Source: Bacillota bacterium (GTDB lineage Bacteria; Bacillota; Clostridia; Lachnospirales; Cellulosilyticaceae). From it: a stretch of 10,307 bases of DNA. This document shows positions 1 to 7,347 of this stretch, one piece after another. The stretch covers positions 1 through 10,307 of the forward strand of contig JAEZKI010000079.1 of the NCBI GenBank assembly GCA_023415525.1. Reading direction: 5' to 3'. The number at the start of each line of letters is the position of its first letter. Position 1 is the stretch's first letter. The translations under genes were made by a program, and so were the position numbers. The notes below the pieces were generated by a model. The model had not been told where the DNA came from and did not search any database. It saw only the letters and a list, made by a program, of their open reading frames with translations.

Positions 1-1081
1 GGTAAATGATTTAAAGGATAATGAGCTTTTAGAACACATCAATAAAGCACTTAGGGAGACGGAAAAGGAAGATTTCACGATGTTCTTAAATGGTATAGAA
101 TATCAAGCAGTTTCTAAGGCCGTACCAGGTACCCCATGGAAGATTGTACATATGTCCTCCATTCTTTCTTTGACAAAAGGCATCTATGGCACGACCTTTT
201 TAATTGCTGTATTGGTTATTATTCTTCTTTTTATTATTATTTTGATTCTAAATAGCCTTTTAGTAGAAATTATCAGGCCCATTATTGATTTAAAGGAGCA
301 TATGGATTTAGCGGATGAGGGAAATTTAGATGTTGATATAGAGTCTTTTAGAGAAGATGAAACTGGTATGTTGGCTAAAAGCTTTAATGGCATGCTTAGA
401 CGTATTAAGAATTTAATGACACAAGTGGTAAATGAACAAGAGGAGAAACGGAAATATGAGCTACAAGCTTTACAGGCCCAAATTAATCCTCATTTTTTAT
501 ACAATACCTTAGACTCTATTATATGGATGGCAGAGAGCCATAACAAAAATATTGTGCCTATGACAGAAGCCTTAGCAAAGCTTTTTCGAATATCCCTCAA
601 TAAGGGCAGTGAGATTATTAGTATAGAAGATGAATTAGAGCATGTACGGAGTTATTTAGTGATTCAAAGCATGCGCTATACAGACAAGTTTGATTATACC
701 ATCACTTTAGCTGATGAAGTAAGCTATTGTAAGACGATTAAGCTTATTCTACAACCTATTGTAGAGAATTGCATTTATCATGGAATTAAAAAGAAAAGAG
801 GTAAAGGGCATATAGAGATTAATGTCTACAAAGAAAGTGACTATCTCATAGCTAAAATTAGTGATGATGGCAATGGAATGAGTGAGGAGCTATGTAAGGA
901 TATTTTGGTTAAAGCTTCTCGATTTGATAATAGTAGTGGTTCAGGAATCGGAGTTAAAAATGTAAATGAGCGTATTCAATTGTATTTTGGTCGTTCATAT
1001 GGGATTACTTATACCAGTACATTAGGCATAGGAACAACAGCAACAATCATACTACCTATTATAGAAGAAAGTATCGGATAG
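1..1081 (+). CDS. Sensor histidine kinase, YesM/LytS type, 5' end missing
   Basis: The reading frame is open from base 2, so the Met at 80 is internal and the gene starts before the window. Visible in order: the tail of an extracellular sensor domain, probably Cache-like, ending near PGTPWKIV; one transmembrane helix (nt ~182-265); a HAMP linker (~266-420); a His_kinase domain with the phosphoacceptor His at 491-493 in the motif INPHFLYNTLDSI; and a HATPase domain with N box QPIVEN (Asn at 767-769), D box SDDGNGM (~860-880) and G box GSGIGVKNVNER. The family autophosphorylates on this His and passes phosphate to an AraC-type (YesN) response regulator, which would control sugar uptake genes; none is visible, so it is probably upstream. 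The stop codon overlaps the Shine-Dalgarno site of the next gene, so the two are co-transcribed. The protein family is secure; the ligand is not known. Confidence 0.93.
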   Translation, partial: VNDLKDNELLEHINKALRETEKEDFTMFLNGIEYQAVSKAVPGTPWKIVHMSSILSLTKGIYGTTFLIAVLVIILLFIIILILNSLLVEIIRPIIDLKEHMDLADEGNLDVDIESFREDETGMLAKSFNGMLRRIKNLMTQVVNEQEEKRKYELQALQAQINPHFLYNTLDSIIWMAESHNKNIVPMTEALAKLFRISLNKGSEIISIEDELEHVRSYLVIQSMRYTDKFDYTITLADEVSYCKTIKLILQPIVENCIYHGIKKKRGKGHIEINVYKESDYLIAKISDDGNGMSEELCKDILVKASRFDNSSGSGIGVKNVNERIQLYFGRSYGITYTSTLGIGTTATIILPIIEESIG

Positions 1082-1092
1082 GAGAGAAGAGG

Positions 1093-2079
1093 ATGAAGAG
1101 GAGAACCCTAGCCATTTATTTAACCCTAGCTTTATCTATTGTTTTAGGTATAAGTACGGTTACTTGGAGAGAGAAAAGGAGCATGAATAAGAGTGTAAGT
1201 GAAGACCTAGAAAAAAAGATTATAATAGGTGCTACATTGGCTTCAGAAGACTCAGAGTATCTTAAACTAGTGAGTGTCTATATGAAAGAAGCAGCCCAGG
1301 AAAAGGGAGTAGAACTGATTTTAGAGTATGCCAATTGGGATGCACAAGTGCAGTCTAAACAAATCGATTCTTTTATAGAGAGGGAAGTAGATGCCATTAT
1401 TTTATGTCCCATTAATGCCAAGTCGATGTTAACACCTCTTAAAAAGGTAAAAAAGGCCAATATACCTGTTATTAATTTGAATATGCAGGTGGATGCAGTT
1501 TCTTCCCAATATATAGCTACTTACGTGGGGGCCAGTAGCTCAGAAGAAGCGGCTTTAGCAGCCCAGCTCTTCATTGATACATTAGGAGAGGAAGGGGGAG
1601 AGATTGCTATTATAGAAGGAGCCCCCGGGAGTGATGCACAAATTTTTAGAACCCAGACCTTTTTAGAAAAGTTAACGGCCTATCCCAAAATTGAAATAGT
1701 AAGTATTGAGAATGGTAACTGGAATAGAAATAAAGCTAAACTTATTATGACAGATTTAATGCGAAAGCATCCCCATTTAAAGGGCGTATTTTCCCATGAC
1801 AGTAATATGGCCATGGGAGTTGTTGAAGCCCTAGAGGCATTAGAAGTCGATAGAAACCTTTACATAGTAGGAATTAGTGAGAAAGAGGAGTATCTAGAAG
1901 CATTAAGGCAAAAAAGGCTTTATGGGATTATTACCCAACCCCCTGATTATGAGGGGAAGTATAGTGTTTATTGTGCTATTATGGCAGCACAAGGCATTAC
2001 CTTAAGGCCTTGGTATAAGGATCCTATTCAGATTTTGACTCACGAAAATGTAGATTCCTTTAAGATGACAATGGAGTAA
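1093..2079 (+). CDS. Membrane-anchored periplasmic-binding-type sugar sensor protein
   Basis: A 328-residue type I periplasmic binding protein (Peripla_BP_4/LacI-like fold). Residues ~5-23 form a hydrophobic N-terminal segment after MKRR, with no Cys for lipidation, so it is likely an uncleaved anchor or a Sec signal. The binding domain starts near residue 43 (KIIIGATLASED) and carries family hallmarks: VDAIILCPINA, ANIPVINLNM, then a second lobe with GEIAIIEGAPGSDAQ and KGVFSHDSNMAMGVVEAL. It begins 11 bp after the kinase gene, with AGGAG overlapping the kinase stop codon, and is followed by a strong terminator. It therefore belongs with the kinase rather than the transporter. In known clostridial systems (XylFII-LytS-YesN) such a protein binds sugar outside the cell and presents it to the kinase. 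A similar role is inferred here; the ligand is unknown. It could instead be a second transport receptor, but its position and lack of a lipobox argue against that. Confidence 0.85.
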   Translation: MKRRTLAIYLTLALSIVLGISTVTWREKRSMNKSVSEDLEKKIIIGATLASEDSEYLKLVSVYMKEAAQEKGVELILEYANWDAQVQSKQIDSFIEREVDAIILCPINAKSMLTPLKKVKKANIPVINLNMQVDAVSSQYIATYVGASSSEEAALAAQLFIDTLGEEGGEIAIIEGAPGSDAQIFRTQTFLEKLTAYPKIEIVSIENGNWNRNKAKLIMTDLMRKHPHLKGVFSHDSNMAMGVVEALEALEVDRNLYIVGISEKEEYLEALRQKRLYGIITQPPDYEGKYSVYCAIMAAQGITLRPWYKDPIQILTHENVDSFKMTME

Positions 2080-2114
2080 AAGCCATTAAAAGCTAAGATA
2101 TGAAAAAATAGACC

Positions 2115-2160
2115 AATCCCATGAAAATAATGAATTCTTATTTTCATGGGATTATTTTAT
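2115..2160 (+). terminator. Rho-independent terminator after the sensing module
   Basis: A perfect 16-bp inverted repeat pairs 2115-2130 (AATCCCATGAAAATAA) with 2138-2153. The loop is 7 nt and a T-rich tail ATTTTAT follows. It lies 35 bp after the sensor gene and 48 bp before the lipoprotein gene, so it separates the kinase/sensor transcript from the transporter operon. The stem is AT-rich but long. The near-symmetric arms could also allow some termination from the other strand. Confidence 0.85.
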
Positions 2161-2207
2161 AGTATGTCTAGGATTAAAATCCATTCAATACGAGGAGGAA
2201 TTTAGGA

Positions 2208-3230
2208 ATGAAAAAGAAATTTTTAGGGATTGCAGTAAGTGCCATGTTAGTAACTAGTCTGGGAGTAGGTTGCCAAACAAAGGAGACAGCAAGTAGTAGT
2301 GCGGGAAGTACACCAGAGGCTACTTCAGCTGAAAAAACCAGTGAGAAGCAGGACATTACCATAGGTTCTGTTATTATGAATACTTCAGGAGAATGGTTTG
2401 CAGAGGTTATTAAGGGACAACAAGATGCAGCTAAAGATTTAGGTGTTAAATTTAGTATTGTAAGTTCAGATAATGAAGTATCTAAGGAATCTGATAATGT
2501 AGCCACTTTTGTAGCGCAACAAGTAGATGCACTTTGTATTTCTCCACTTTCAGCAGATGCTTCTGTAGCAGCAGTAGAATCAGCTAAGGCAGCTAATATT
2601 CCTGTTATTAACTGGAATACAACTGTTAATACAGAAACTGTTGGTTTCGTAGGCGTTTCTAACTATGATTTAGGAAGCAGCACAGGTAAATACCTTGTAG
2701 ATTATGTAAAAGAATTTTATCCTAACGGATGTAAATTGGCTATTTTAGGAAACAGCAGCTATGAGGTAGGTGTAGAAAGGTGTAATGGCTTCAAAGATGC
2801 TATTAAAGATGCAACAGGCATCGAGGTTGTTGCTGAACAAGATGCAGAGCTTCAGGAGGAAGGTTTAGATGTAACAGAACAAATCTTAACGGCTAATCCT
2901 GATATAGATATGATTTGGGCATGGAACCAAACTTCATTATTAGGCTGTGTAGCTGCTCTTCAAAATGCGAACAACAACAAAATTATAGTAATGGGAACAG
3001 ATATGAGCGTAGACCTTGCAAAGGATATGCAAAGTGACAGCGTTAAATTACAAGCTATTACAACTCAAATGCCTTATGATATTGGCTACAAAGCAGTAGA
3101 AAATGCTGTAAAAGCTGCAAAGGGTGAAGCAGTTGAAGAAAAAGTATTAGTTCCTCTTAAAACTTACATCAAAGATGATACTACCGAGATTCAACAATAT
3201 ATTGAGGATCATAAAGATTTAGTTAAATAA
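2208..3230 (+). CDS. Sugar ABC transporter substrate-binding lipoprotein
   Basis: A 340-residue extracellular receptor for a ribose-type ABC importer. The signal peptide is MKKKFLGIAVSAMLVTSLGVGC, with the likely lipidated Cys at residue 22; Gly at -3 is not the classic lipobox Leu, but Leu is at -4. A Ser/Thr/Glu-rich linker (~23-47) precedes the Peripla_BP_4 domain (~50-320), with VDALCISPLSADAS, ANIPVINWNTTVNT and an IWAWNQTSLLGCVAAL segment in the second lobe. GAGGAGG sits 9 bp before the ATG. It is the first gene of the transport operon and is followed by a hairpin before the ATPase gene. It is a distant paralogue of the anchored sensor at 1093-2079 (shared VDA-P and ANIPVIN blocks) but differs in likely pocket residues. 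Substrate is not readable from sequence; the mutarotase gene downstream suggests a deoxysugar. Confidence 0.93.
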   Translation: MKKKFLGIAVSAMLVTSLGVGCQTKETASSSAGSTPEATSAEKTSEKQDITIGSVIMNTSGEWFAEVIKGQQDAAKDLGVKFSIVSSDNEVSKESDNVATFVAQQVDALCISPLSADASVAAVESAKAANIPVINWNTTVNTETVGFVGVSNYDLGSSTGKYLVDYVKEFYPNGCKLAILGNSSYEVGVERCNGFKDAIKDATGIEVVAEQDAELQEEGLDVTEQILTANPDIDMIWAWNQTSLLGCVAALQNANNNKIIVMGTDMSVDLAKDMQSDSVKLQAITTQMPYDIGYKAVENAVKAAKGEAVEEKVLVPLKTYIKDDTTEIQQYIEDHKDLVK

Positions 3231-3256
3231 GTAAAAACTTTTTGAGGTAAGTAGGT

Positions 3257-3300
3257 AGAAAGAGACGAGATACCCGATTTATTTAGTCTCTTTCTTTTTA
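3257..3300 (+). terminator. Hairpin with T-rich tail between binding protein and ATPase genes
   Basis: A perfect 10-bp stem pairs 3257-3266 (AGAAAGAGAC) with 3286-3295 (GTCTCTTTCT). The loop is 19 nt and is followed by TTTTA. It lies 26 bp after the lipoprotein stop codon and upstream of the ATPase gene. Such a hairpin usually gives partial termination or protects the 3' end, so that the receptor is made in excess over the membrane components. The large loop and short T tract suggest leaky rather than full termination. Confidence 0.6.
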
Positions 3301-3331
3301 AATAAAGTAACAAGAAGGGAAGGTGGATAAA

Positions 3332-4834
3332 GTGACTGACACTGTATTGAAAGCAGAAGGGATAGTCAAAAAATTTGGTGGTATTACAGCTTTAGACCAT
3401 GCCAGCCTAGAAGTAAAAAAGGGAGAGATTCATGCTCTAGTAGGTGCAAATGGTGCAGGAAAAAGCACATTGATTAAAATTATTACAGGTGCTTATAGTA
3501 ATGATCAAGGTAAAATTTATTTAGATGGAAAAGAAATTCATATTAAGTCAACTTATGAAGCAAGACAATTAGGAATTAGTGCTGTCTATCAGGAGTTTAG
3601 TTTAATTAATACGGTATCTGTGGCAGAAAATATTTATATGGGGAAATTTCCTTGCAAAAAAGTAGGGGGTGTAGAAAAAATTAATTGGAAGTGCATTAAT
3701 CAAAAAGCTCAAGAAATACTTGATTTATTAGAGTCAGATATTAAGCCTGAAACCGTTGTAGGAGAATTAAGTGTAGCTCAAAAGCAATTAGTAGAGATTG
3801 CCAAAGCCTTATCCAATGAAATTAAGGTACTTATTATGGACGAGCCCACAGCCTCCCTATCCGAAAATGATATTGAAAAGATGTTTAAGATTATTCAAGG
3901 ACTCAAAGAAAAAGGGATTAGCGTTATTTATGTATCCCACCGTTTAGAAGAGTTGCCTATTATTTGCGATAGAATTTCTATCTATAGAGATGGAACTTAT
4001 ATCAAAACCTTACCTATTGCAGAAGCACCTAAAAATGTCATCATAGAAAATATGGTAGGCAAAAACATGACTTTAGCAGAACGTGTAAATTATACCAAAG
4101 AGGAAACGCTCTTAGAGGTAAAGAATTTTTCTTCTGGGAAAAAGTTTAAAAATATTAATTTAAAGTTAAGAAAGGGAGAAATATTAGGAATTGCAGGCTT
4201 AGCTGGAGCAGGACGAACAGAATTTGTAAGAGCCTTGTTTGGAGCGGACCAAAGGGAACAAGGAGAAGTTTATGTGGAGAATAAGCAGGTAAAAATAAAA
4301 TCACCCTTAGATGCTAAGCACGTAGGTATTGGATTTATTACTGAGGATAGAAAAGAAGAAGGTCTTATCTTGAATATGAGCTTACATAACAACATAGGTA
4401 TGACCATTTTAAATAGATTGGTAAATAAGGTAGGAATTAATTTACATAAAGAACTAGAGTTAACAGATGAGTATATTCGTTCTTTATGTATTAAGTGTAG
4501 AGATGGTAGGCAAATCGCCAAAGACTTAAGTGGTGGAAACCAACAAAAGGTTGTTATTGCCAAGTGGTTAGCTACTCAGCCTAAAATTCTGATTATGGAT
4601 GAACCAACAAGGGGAATTGATGTAGGTTCAAAAAATCAAATTTATAGGTTAATTAATGAGTTAGCTGCCCAAGGTATTGGGATTATTATGATTTCTTCGG
4701 AGCTTCCAGAAGTCTTACAAGTAGCCAATCGGATTGTGGTCTTTGCAGCAGGACAGATTACAGCAGAATTAGAAAATCAGGATTTAACACAGGAAATATT
4801 GCTAGATTATGCTACAACTAAAAAAGTTATTTAG
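3332..4834 (+). CDS. Sugar ABC transporter ATP-binding protein, two-domain RbsA/MglA type
   Basis: A 500-residue tandem ATPase that powers sugar import. First domain: Walker A GANGAGKST (~38-46), Q loop VYQEFS (~86), signature LSVAQ (~146-150), Walker B VLIMDEPTASL (~166), switch His in YVSHRLEE (~203). Second domain: degenerate Walker A GLAGAGRTE (~289-297) with no Lys-Ser/Thr, TEDRKEEGL, signature LSGGNQQK (~399), Walker B ILIMDEPTRGID (~419-430), and MISSELPE in place of a switch His. This asymmetry is normal for the family. The start chosen is GTG at 3332 because AAGGTGG (3320-3326) is then 5 bp upstream; an in-frame GTG at 3323 would lie inside that site. Length fits the family (about 500). 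The permease gene follows 17 bp on. Confidence 0.95.
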   Translation: MTDTVLKAEGIVKKFGGITALDHASLEVKKGEIHALVGANGAGKSTLIKIITGAYSNDQGKIYLDGKEIHIKSTYEARQLGISAVYQEFSLINTVSVAENIYMGKFPCKKVGGVEKINWKCINQKAQEILDLLESDIKPETVVGELSVAQKQLVEIAKALSNEIKVLIMDEPTASLSENDIEKMFKIIQGLKEKGISVIYVSHRLEELPIICDRISIYRDGTYIKTLPIAEAPKNVIIENMVGKNMTLAERVNYTKEETLLEVKNFSSGKKFKNINLKLRKGEILGIAGLAGAGRTEFVRALFGADQREQGEVYVENKQVKIKSPLDAKHVGIGFITEDRKEEGLILNMSLHNNIGMTILNRLVNKVGINLHKELELTDEYIRSLCIKCRDGRQIAKDLSGGNQQKVVIAKWLATQPKILIMDEPTRGIDVGSKNQIYRLINELAAQGIGIIMISSELPEVLQVANRIVVFAAGQITAELENQDLTQEILLDYATTKKVI

Positions 4835-4851
4835 TCATAGGGGGAAATAAA

Positions 4852-5799
4852 ATGAATGTCAATAATGAAGCAGTAAAGAATTTTGGGATGAAATATATTA
4901 TGTATTTTGTTTTGGTTTTAATGTGTATTGGGATGGCCTTATTGAATGATAAGTTTTTAACGGCGGCTAATCTAATGACTATTGTTAAGCAAATTTCTAT
5001 TCAGTCTATTGTGGCCATTGGTATGACTATGATTATTATTACAGGAAACATTGATTTAAGTGTAGGGTCCATCGTTGCTTTTTCATCAGTTTTAGCGGCT
5101 ATCTTCTTAAAGTCAATGCCAATGCCTATTGCTATACTTTTAACCGTTATAATAAGTGGTGTATTGGGATTGATATCAGGTGGGGTAACAGCTAAGCTTA
5201 AGCTTCACTCTTTCTTGGTTACTTTAGCTCTTATGCAAGCGTTTAGAGGACTTGCTCAGACCATAACAGGAGGTTATCCAGTATCTGGGCTTCCAGATAC
5301 CTTTGGGAAGATTTCATCTGGTTCTATCGTAGGGATTCCTTTTCTTGTTATTTATATGATTATCTTTTATGTGATTTTTATTTACATCATGAAATATACA
5401 GTGTTTGGTCGTTCAATCTATGCCATTGGTGGTAATGAGGAGTCAGCCAGATTATCAGGTATAAATGTAGAAAAAGTAAAAACAACTGTATTCATTGTAT
5501 CCTCTATGCTTTGTGGTGTTGCGGGTATTTTATTAGCTTCTAAAGTACGGTCAGGTGACCCTACCTGTGCTAATGGTTGGGAGATGGATACAATAGCTGG
5601 TGCTATTATTGGCGGTACCAATATGGCAGGTGGAGAAGGTAAATTAGGTGGAACAATTATTGGTCTACTCTTTGTAGGTATTTTAAGCAATGGTATGGTT
5701 TTGTTAAATGTTAATCCTTATATGCAAAGTGTTGTAAAAGGACTTGTTATTTTTTGTGCGGTTATTATTAACAGCATTCAGAAAAAAAGTAAAGCTTAA
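4852..5799 (+). CDS. Sugar ABC transporter permease, RbsC type
   Basis: A 315-residue, strongly hydrophobic membrane protein of the BPD_transp_2 family, with about eight to ten predicted helices. Typical blocks are TAANLMTIVKQISIQSIVAIGMT, the ITGNIDLSVGSIVAFSS segment, the cytoplasmic coupling region GRSIYAIGGNEESARLSGI, and AGAIIGGTNMAGGEGKLGGTI near the C terminus. Only one permease gene is present, so it would act as a homodimer with the two-domain ATPase, as in ribose systems; known rhizobial rhamnose importers have two different permeases. AGGGGG precedes the ATG. Family is certain; sugar specificity cannot be read. Confidence 0.95.
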   Translation: MNVNNEAVKNFGMKYIMYFVLVLMCIGMALLNDKFLTAANLMTIVKQISIQSIVAIGMTMIIITGNIDLSVGSIVAFSSVLAAIFLKSMPMPIAILLTVIISGVLGLISGGVTAKLKLHSFLVTLALMQAFRGLAQTITGGYPVSGLPDTFGKISSGSIVGIPFLVIYMIIFYVIFIYIMKYTVFGRSIYAIGGNEESARLSGINVEKVKTTVFIVSSMLCGVAGILLASKVRSGDPTCANGWEMDTIAGAIIGGTNMAGGEGKLGGTIIGLLFVGILSNGMVLLNVNPYMQSVVKGLVIFCAVIINSIQKKSKA

Positions 5800-5831
5800 A
5801 TCTAAAAATATATTTCAAGGGGGAATGAAGA

Positions 5832-6872
5832 ATGAATAGTATTGAACGTTTTTATGCCACAGTAGAGAGAAAGCCGGTGGATAGACCCGCTGCTTGGTTA
5901 GGTATGCCAGATCTACATGCACAGCCTGCGCTTTTTGCATACTATGGCGTTAAAAATATGCATGAGTTAAAGTTAGCTGTAGGTGATGATTTTTATGCAG
6001 TAGAAGTTCCCTACAAGTCCCCTACATCCGAAGCAATTTATGCAGCTTTTGATTGGTATGGAGATGGCAATTTATACGCAGAAGAAAGGACTCTTACAAC
6101 AGATGGTTGTTTTAAGGAGGCAGAAGAATTAGAGGACATAGAGGGGTTTGAATGGCCAGACCCTGCAAAATATATTGATGTGGAGGAATGTAAAAGACGT
6201 GTGGACGCGGCACCAAAAGATAAAGTTGTTTTGGTTATGCTATGGTCTGCTCATTTTCAAGATACTTGTGCCTCCTTTGGGATGGAAACAGCCCTAATGA
6301 ATATGATTGCTAATCCTGAAATTTATGAAGCAGTGGATGAGAAAATCATGGATTTTTATCTTAAAGCCAATGAAATTTTTTATGAGGCTACTAAAGGGAA
6401 ACTTCACGCAGTTCTTATCGGAAATGATATGGGAAGTCAAAGAGGCTTGATGTTATCGCCTGAGATGGTAAGACGTTTCATTATACCAGGGTGTAAAAAA
6501 CTAGTTGATCAAGCACATAGTTATGGACTTAAAGTCATTTATCATTCATGTGGTTCCATTATAGATATTATTCCTGATTTAGTGGAAGCAGGGGTGGACG
6601 TTATTCATCCCATACAAGCACTTGCAGCAGGCATGACGCCTCAAAATCTTAAAGGAAAGTTTGAAGGTCAGGTAACTTTCTGTGGAGGAGTAGATACACA
6701 AGACTTATTAGTAAATGGTACAGCAGAGGATGTGAAAAAAAAGGTTAGGGAATTGCGCCAGATTTTTCCCACAGGACTCATTATTTCTCCAAGCCATGAG
6801 GCCATTATGCCAGATGTGCCACCGGCTAATATTAAGGCGCTATTTGATGAGGCCACTCAACGAGATAATTAA
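5832..6872 (+). CDS. UroD-superfamily protein, probable zinc/corrinoid methyltransferase type
   Basis: A 346-residue single-domain protein of the uroporphyrinogen decarboxylase superfamily. The genuine UroD N-terminal motif (RQAGR) is absent; here the region reads RKPVDRPAAWLGMPDLH. The motif IYHSCGS gives His238 and Cys240, and FCGGVD gives Cys284. This is the H-X-C-Xn-C arrangement that binds the catalytic zinc in MtaA/MtbA-type methyl-corrinoid:coenzyme M methyltransferases. The C-terminal SPSHEAIMPDVPPANI block is common in this group. No corrinoid protein or activating ATPase gene is in the window. It lies 32 bp after the permease gene with AAGGGGG upstream, and 31 bp before the mutarotase gene, so it is in the sugar operon. 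It may act on a methyl or carboxyl group of the imported compound; this is inference. Superfamily is certain, reaction is not. Confidence 0.88.
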   Translation: MNSIERFYATVERKPVDRPAAWLGMPDLHAQPALFAYYGVKNMHELKLAVGDDFYAVEVPYKSPTSEAIYAAFDWYGDGNLYAEERTLTTDGCFKEAEELEDIEGFEWPDPAKYIDVEECKRRVDAAPKDKVVLVMLWSAHFQDTCASFGMETALMNMIANPEIYEAVDEKIMDFYLKANEIFYEATKGKLHAVLIGNDMGSQRGLMLSPEMVRRFIIPGCKKLVDQAHSYGLKVIYHSCGSIIDIIPDLVEAGVDVIHPIQALAAGMTPQNLKGKFEGQVTFCGGVDTQDLLVNGTAEDVKKKVRELRQIFPTGLIISPSHEAIMPDVPPANIKALFDEATQRDN

Positions 6873-6903
6873 AAAGAGGAATGAAGAAGGAGTTGAGATG
6901 TAA

Positions 6904-7227
6904 ATGAAGAGGATAGGTGAAATGATTAAAGTAAGACCTGAAAGGTTAGAAGAATACAAATACCATCATGCCCATGCCTGGCCAGAAATCAATGCCATGA
7001 TCAAGGCATGTCATATTCAAAATTACAGCATTTTTCATAGAGGAGATTACCTGTTTGCCTATTATGAATATGTAGGAGATGATTTTGAAAGAGACATGGC
7101 TAAAATGGCTGCTGATCCTAAAACGAAGGAGTGGTGGGATGTCGTTAAGCCTTGCCAAGAGCCTTTAGATGATAGAAAGGAAGGCGAATGGTGGTCTGCT
7201 ATGGAAGAGGTTTATCGCCTAGATTAA
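6904..7227 (+). CDS. rhaM: L-rhamnose mutarotase (RhaM/RhaU family)
   Basis: A 107-residue protein that matches RhaM/YiiL (E. coli RhaM is 104 residues). It interconverts the alpha and beta anomers of L-rhamnose in the cytoplasm so that newly imported sugar can enter catabolism. By position it keeps the catalytic His22 and Tyr41 (YKYHHAHAWPEI and IQNYSIF), the WW pair in KEWWDVV, and the C-terminal EEVYRL block. Relatives in some bacteria act on L-fucose, so the substrate could be either deoxysugar. In Rhizobium leguminosarum rhaU, a homologue, is likewise encoded with an ABC rhamnose importer. The translation start is odd: AAGGAG (6887-6892) is followed by ATG-TAA and then the true ATG. No clear terminator follows, so transcripts may run into the regulator gene. 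Confidence 0.93.
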   Translation: MKRIGEMIKVRPERLEEYKYHHAHAWPEINAMIKACHIQNYSIFHRGDYLFAYYEYVGDDFERDMAKMAADPKTKEWWDVVKPCQEPLDDRKEGEWWSAMEEVYRLD

Positions 7228-7311
7228 GGATAAAACAAGGATTAAGAGAGAAGACATAGGGATTTATAGGACCTGTTAACAAAAATAAGCTCTTCAAAAA
7301 GGTGCTTATAG

Positions 7312-7320
7312 TGTTATAAT
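7312..7320 (+). promoter_or_regulatory. Extended -10 promoter for the AraC-family regulator gene
   Basis: TGTTATAAT combines a perfect -10 hexamer (TATAAT, 7315-7320) with the extended TGn element. The -35 region is weak (TCTTCA, 7291-7296, 18 bp spacing), as is common when the extended -10 is present. It lies 27 bp before the regulator ATG. A 6-bp inverted repeat ATAAGC/GCTTAT (7285-7290 and 7304-7309) brackets the region between -35 and -10 and may be an operator. Confidence 0.6.
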
Positions 7321-7347
7321 TAAAGAAAAAACAGGTGGTTTGGAAAT

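Noticed and set aside
80..1081. Kinase gene starting at the Met at 80
   Set aside because: The frame is open back to base 2 and encodes sensor-domain-like sequence before this Met. No Shine-Dalgarno site precedes it, and a start here would remove the extracellular domain.
2154..2207. Promoter for the transporter operon just after the terminator
   Set aside because: TAAAAT (2175-2180) resembles a -10, but no acceptable -35 or extended -10 accompanies it. A promoter must exist nearby and may depend on an activator, but I cannot place it.
3323..3331. GTG at 3323 as start of the ATPase gene
   Set aside because: It lies inside the AAGGTGG ribosome binding site, which is properly spaced for the GTG at 3332. 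The difference is three residues, so this is a preference rather than proof.
4270..4563. Antisense open frame within the ATPase gene, and similar antisense frames elsewhere
   Set aside because: They lie wholly within secure + strand genes, have no convincing ribosome binding sites, and encode low-complexity sequence with no recognisable domain.
5832..6872. Haem biosynthesis uroporphyrinogen decarboxylase (HemE)
   Set aside because: The N-terminal RQAGR substrate-binding motif is absent, the zinc-type H-X-C and Cys pattern is present, and the neighbours are sugar transport genes.
6881..6907. Eight-codon leader peptide overlapping the mutarotase start in ATGA
   Set aside because: The purine-rich sequence before its ATG is directly adjacent, with no usable spacing, and the peptide (MKKELRCK) shows no attenuator-like codon run.
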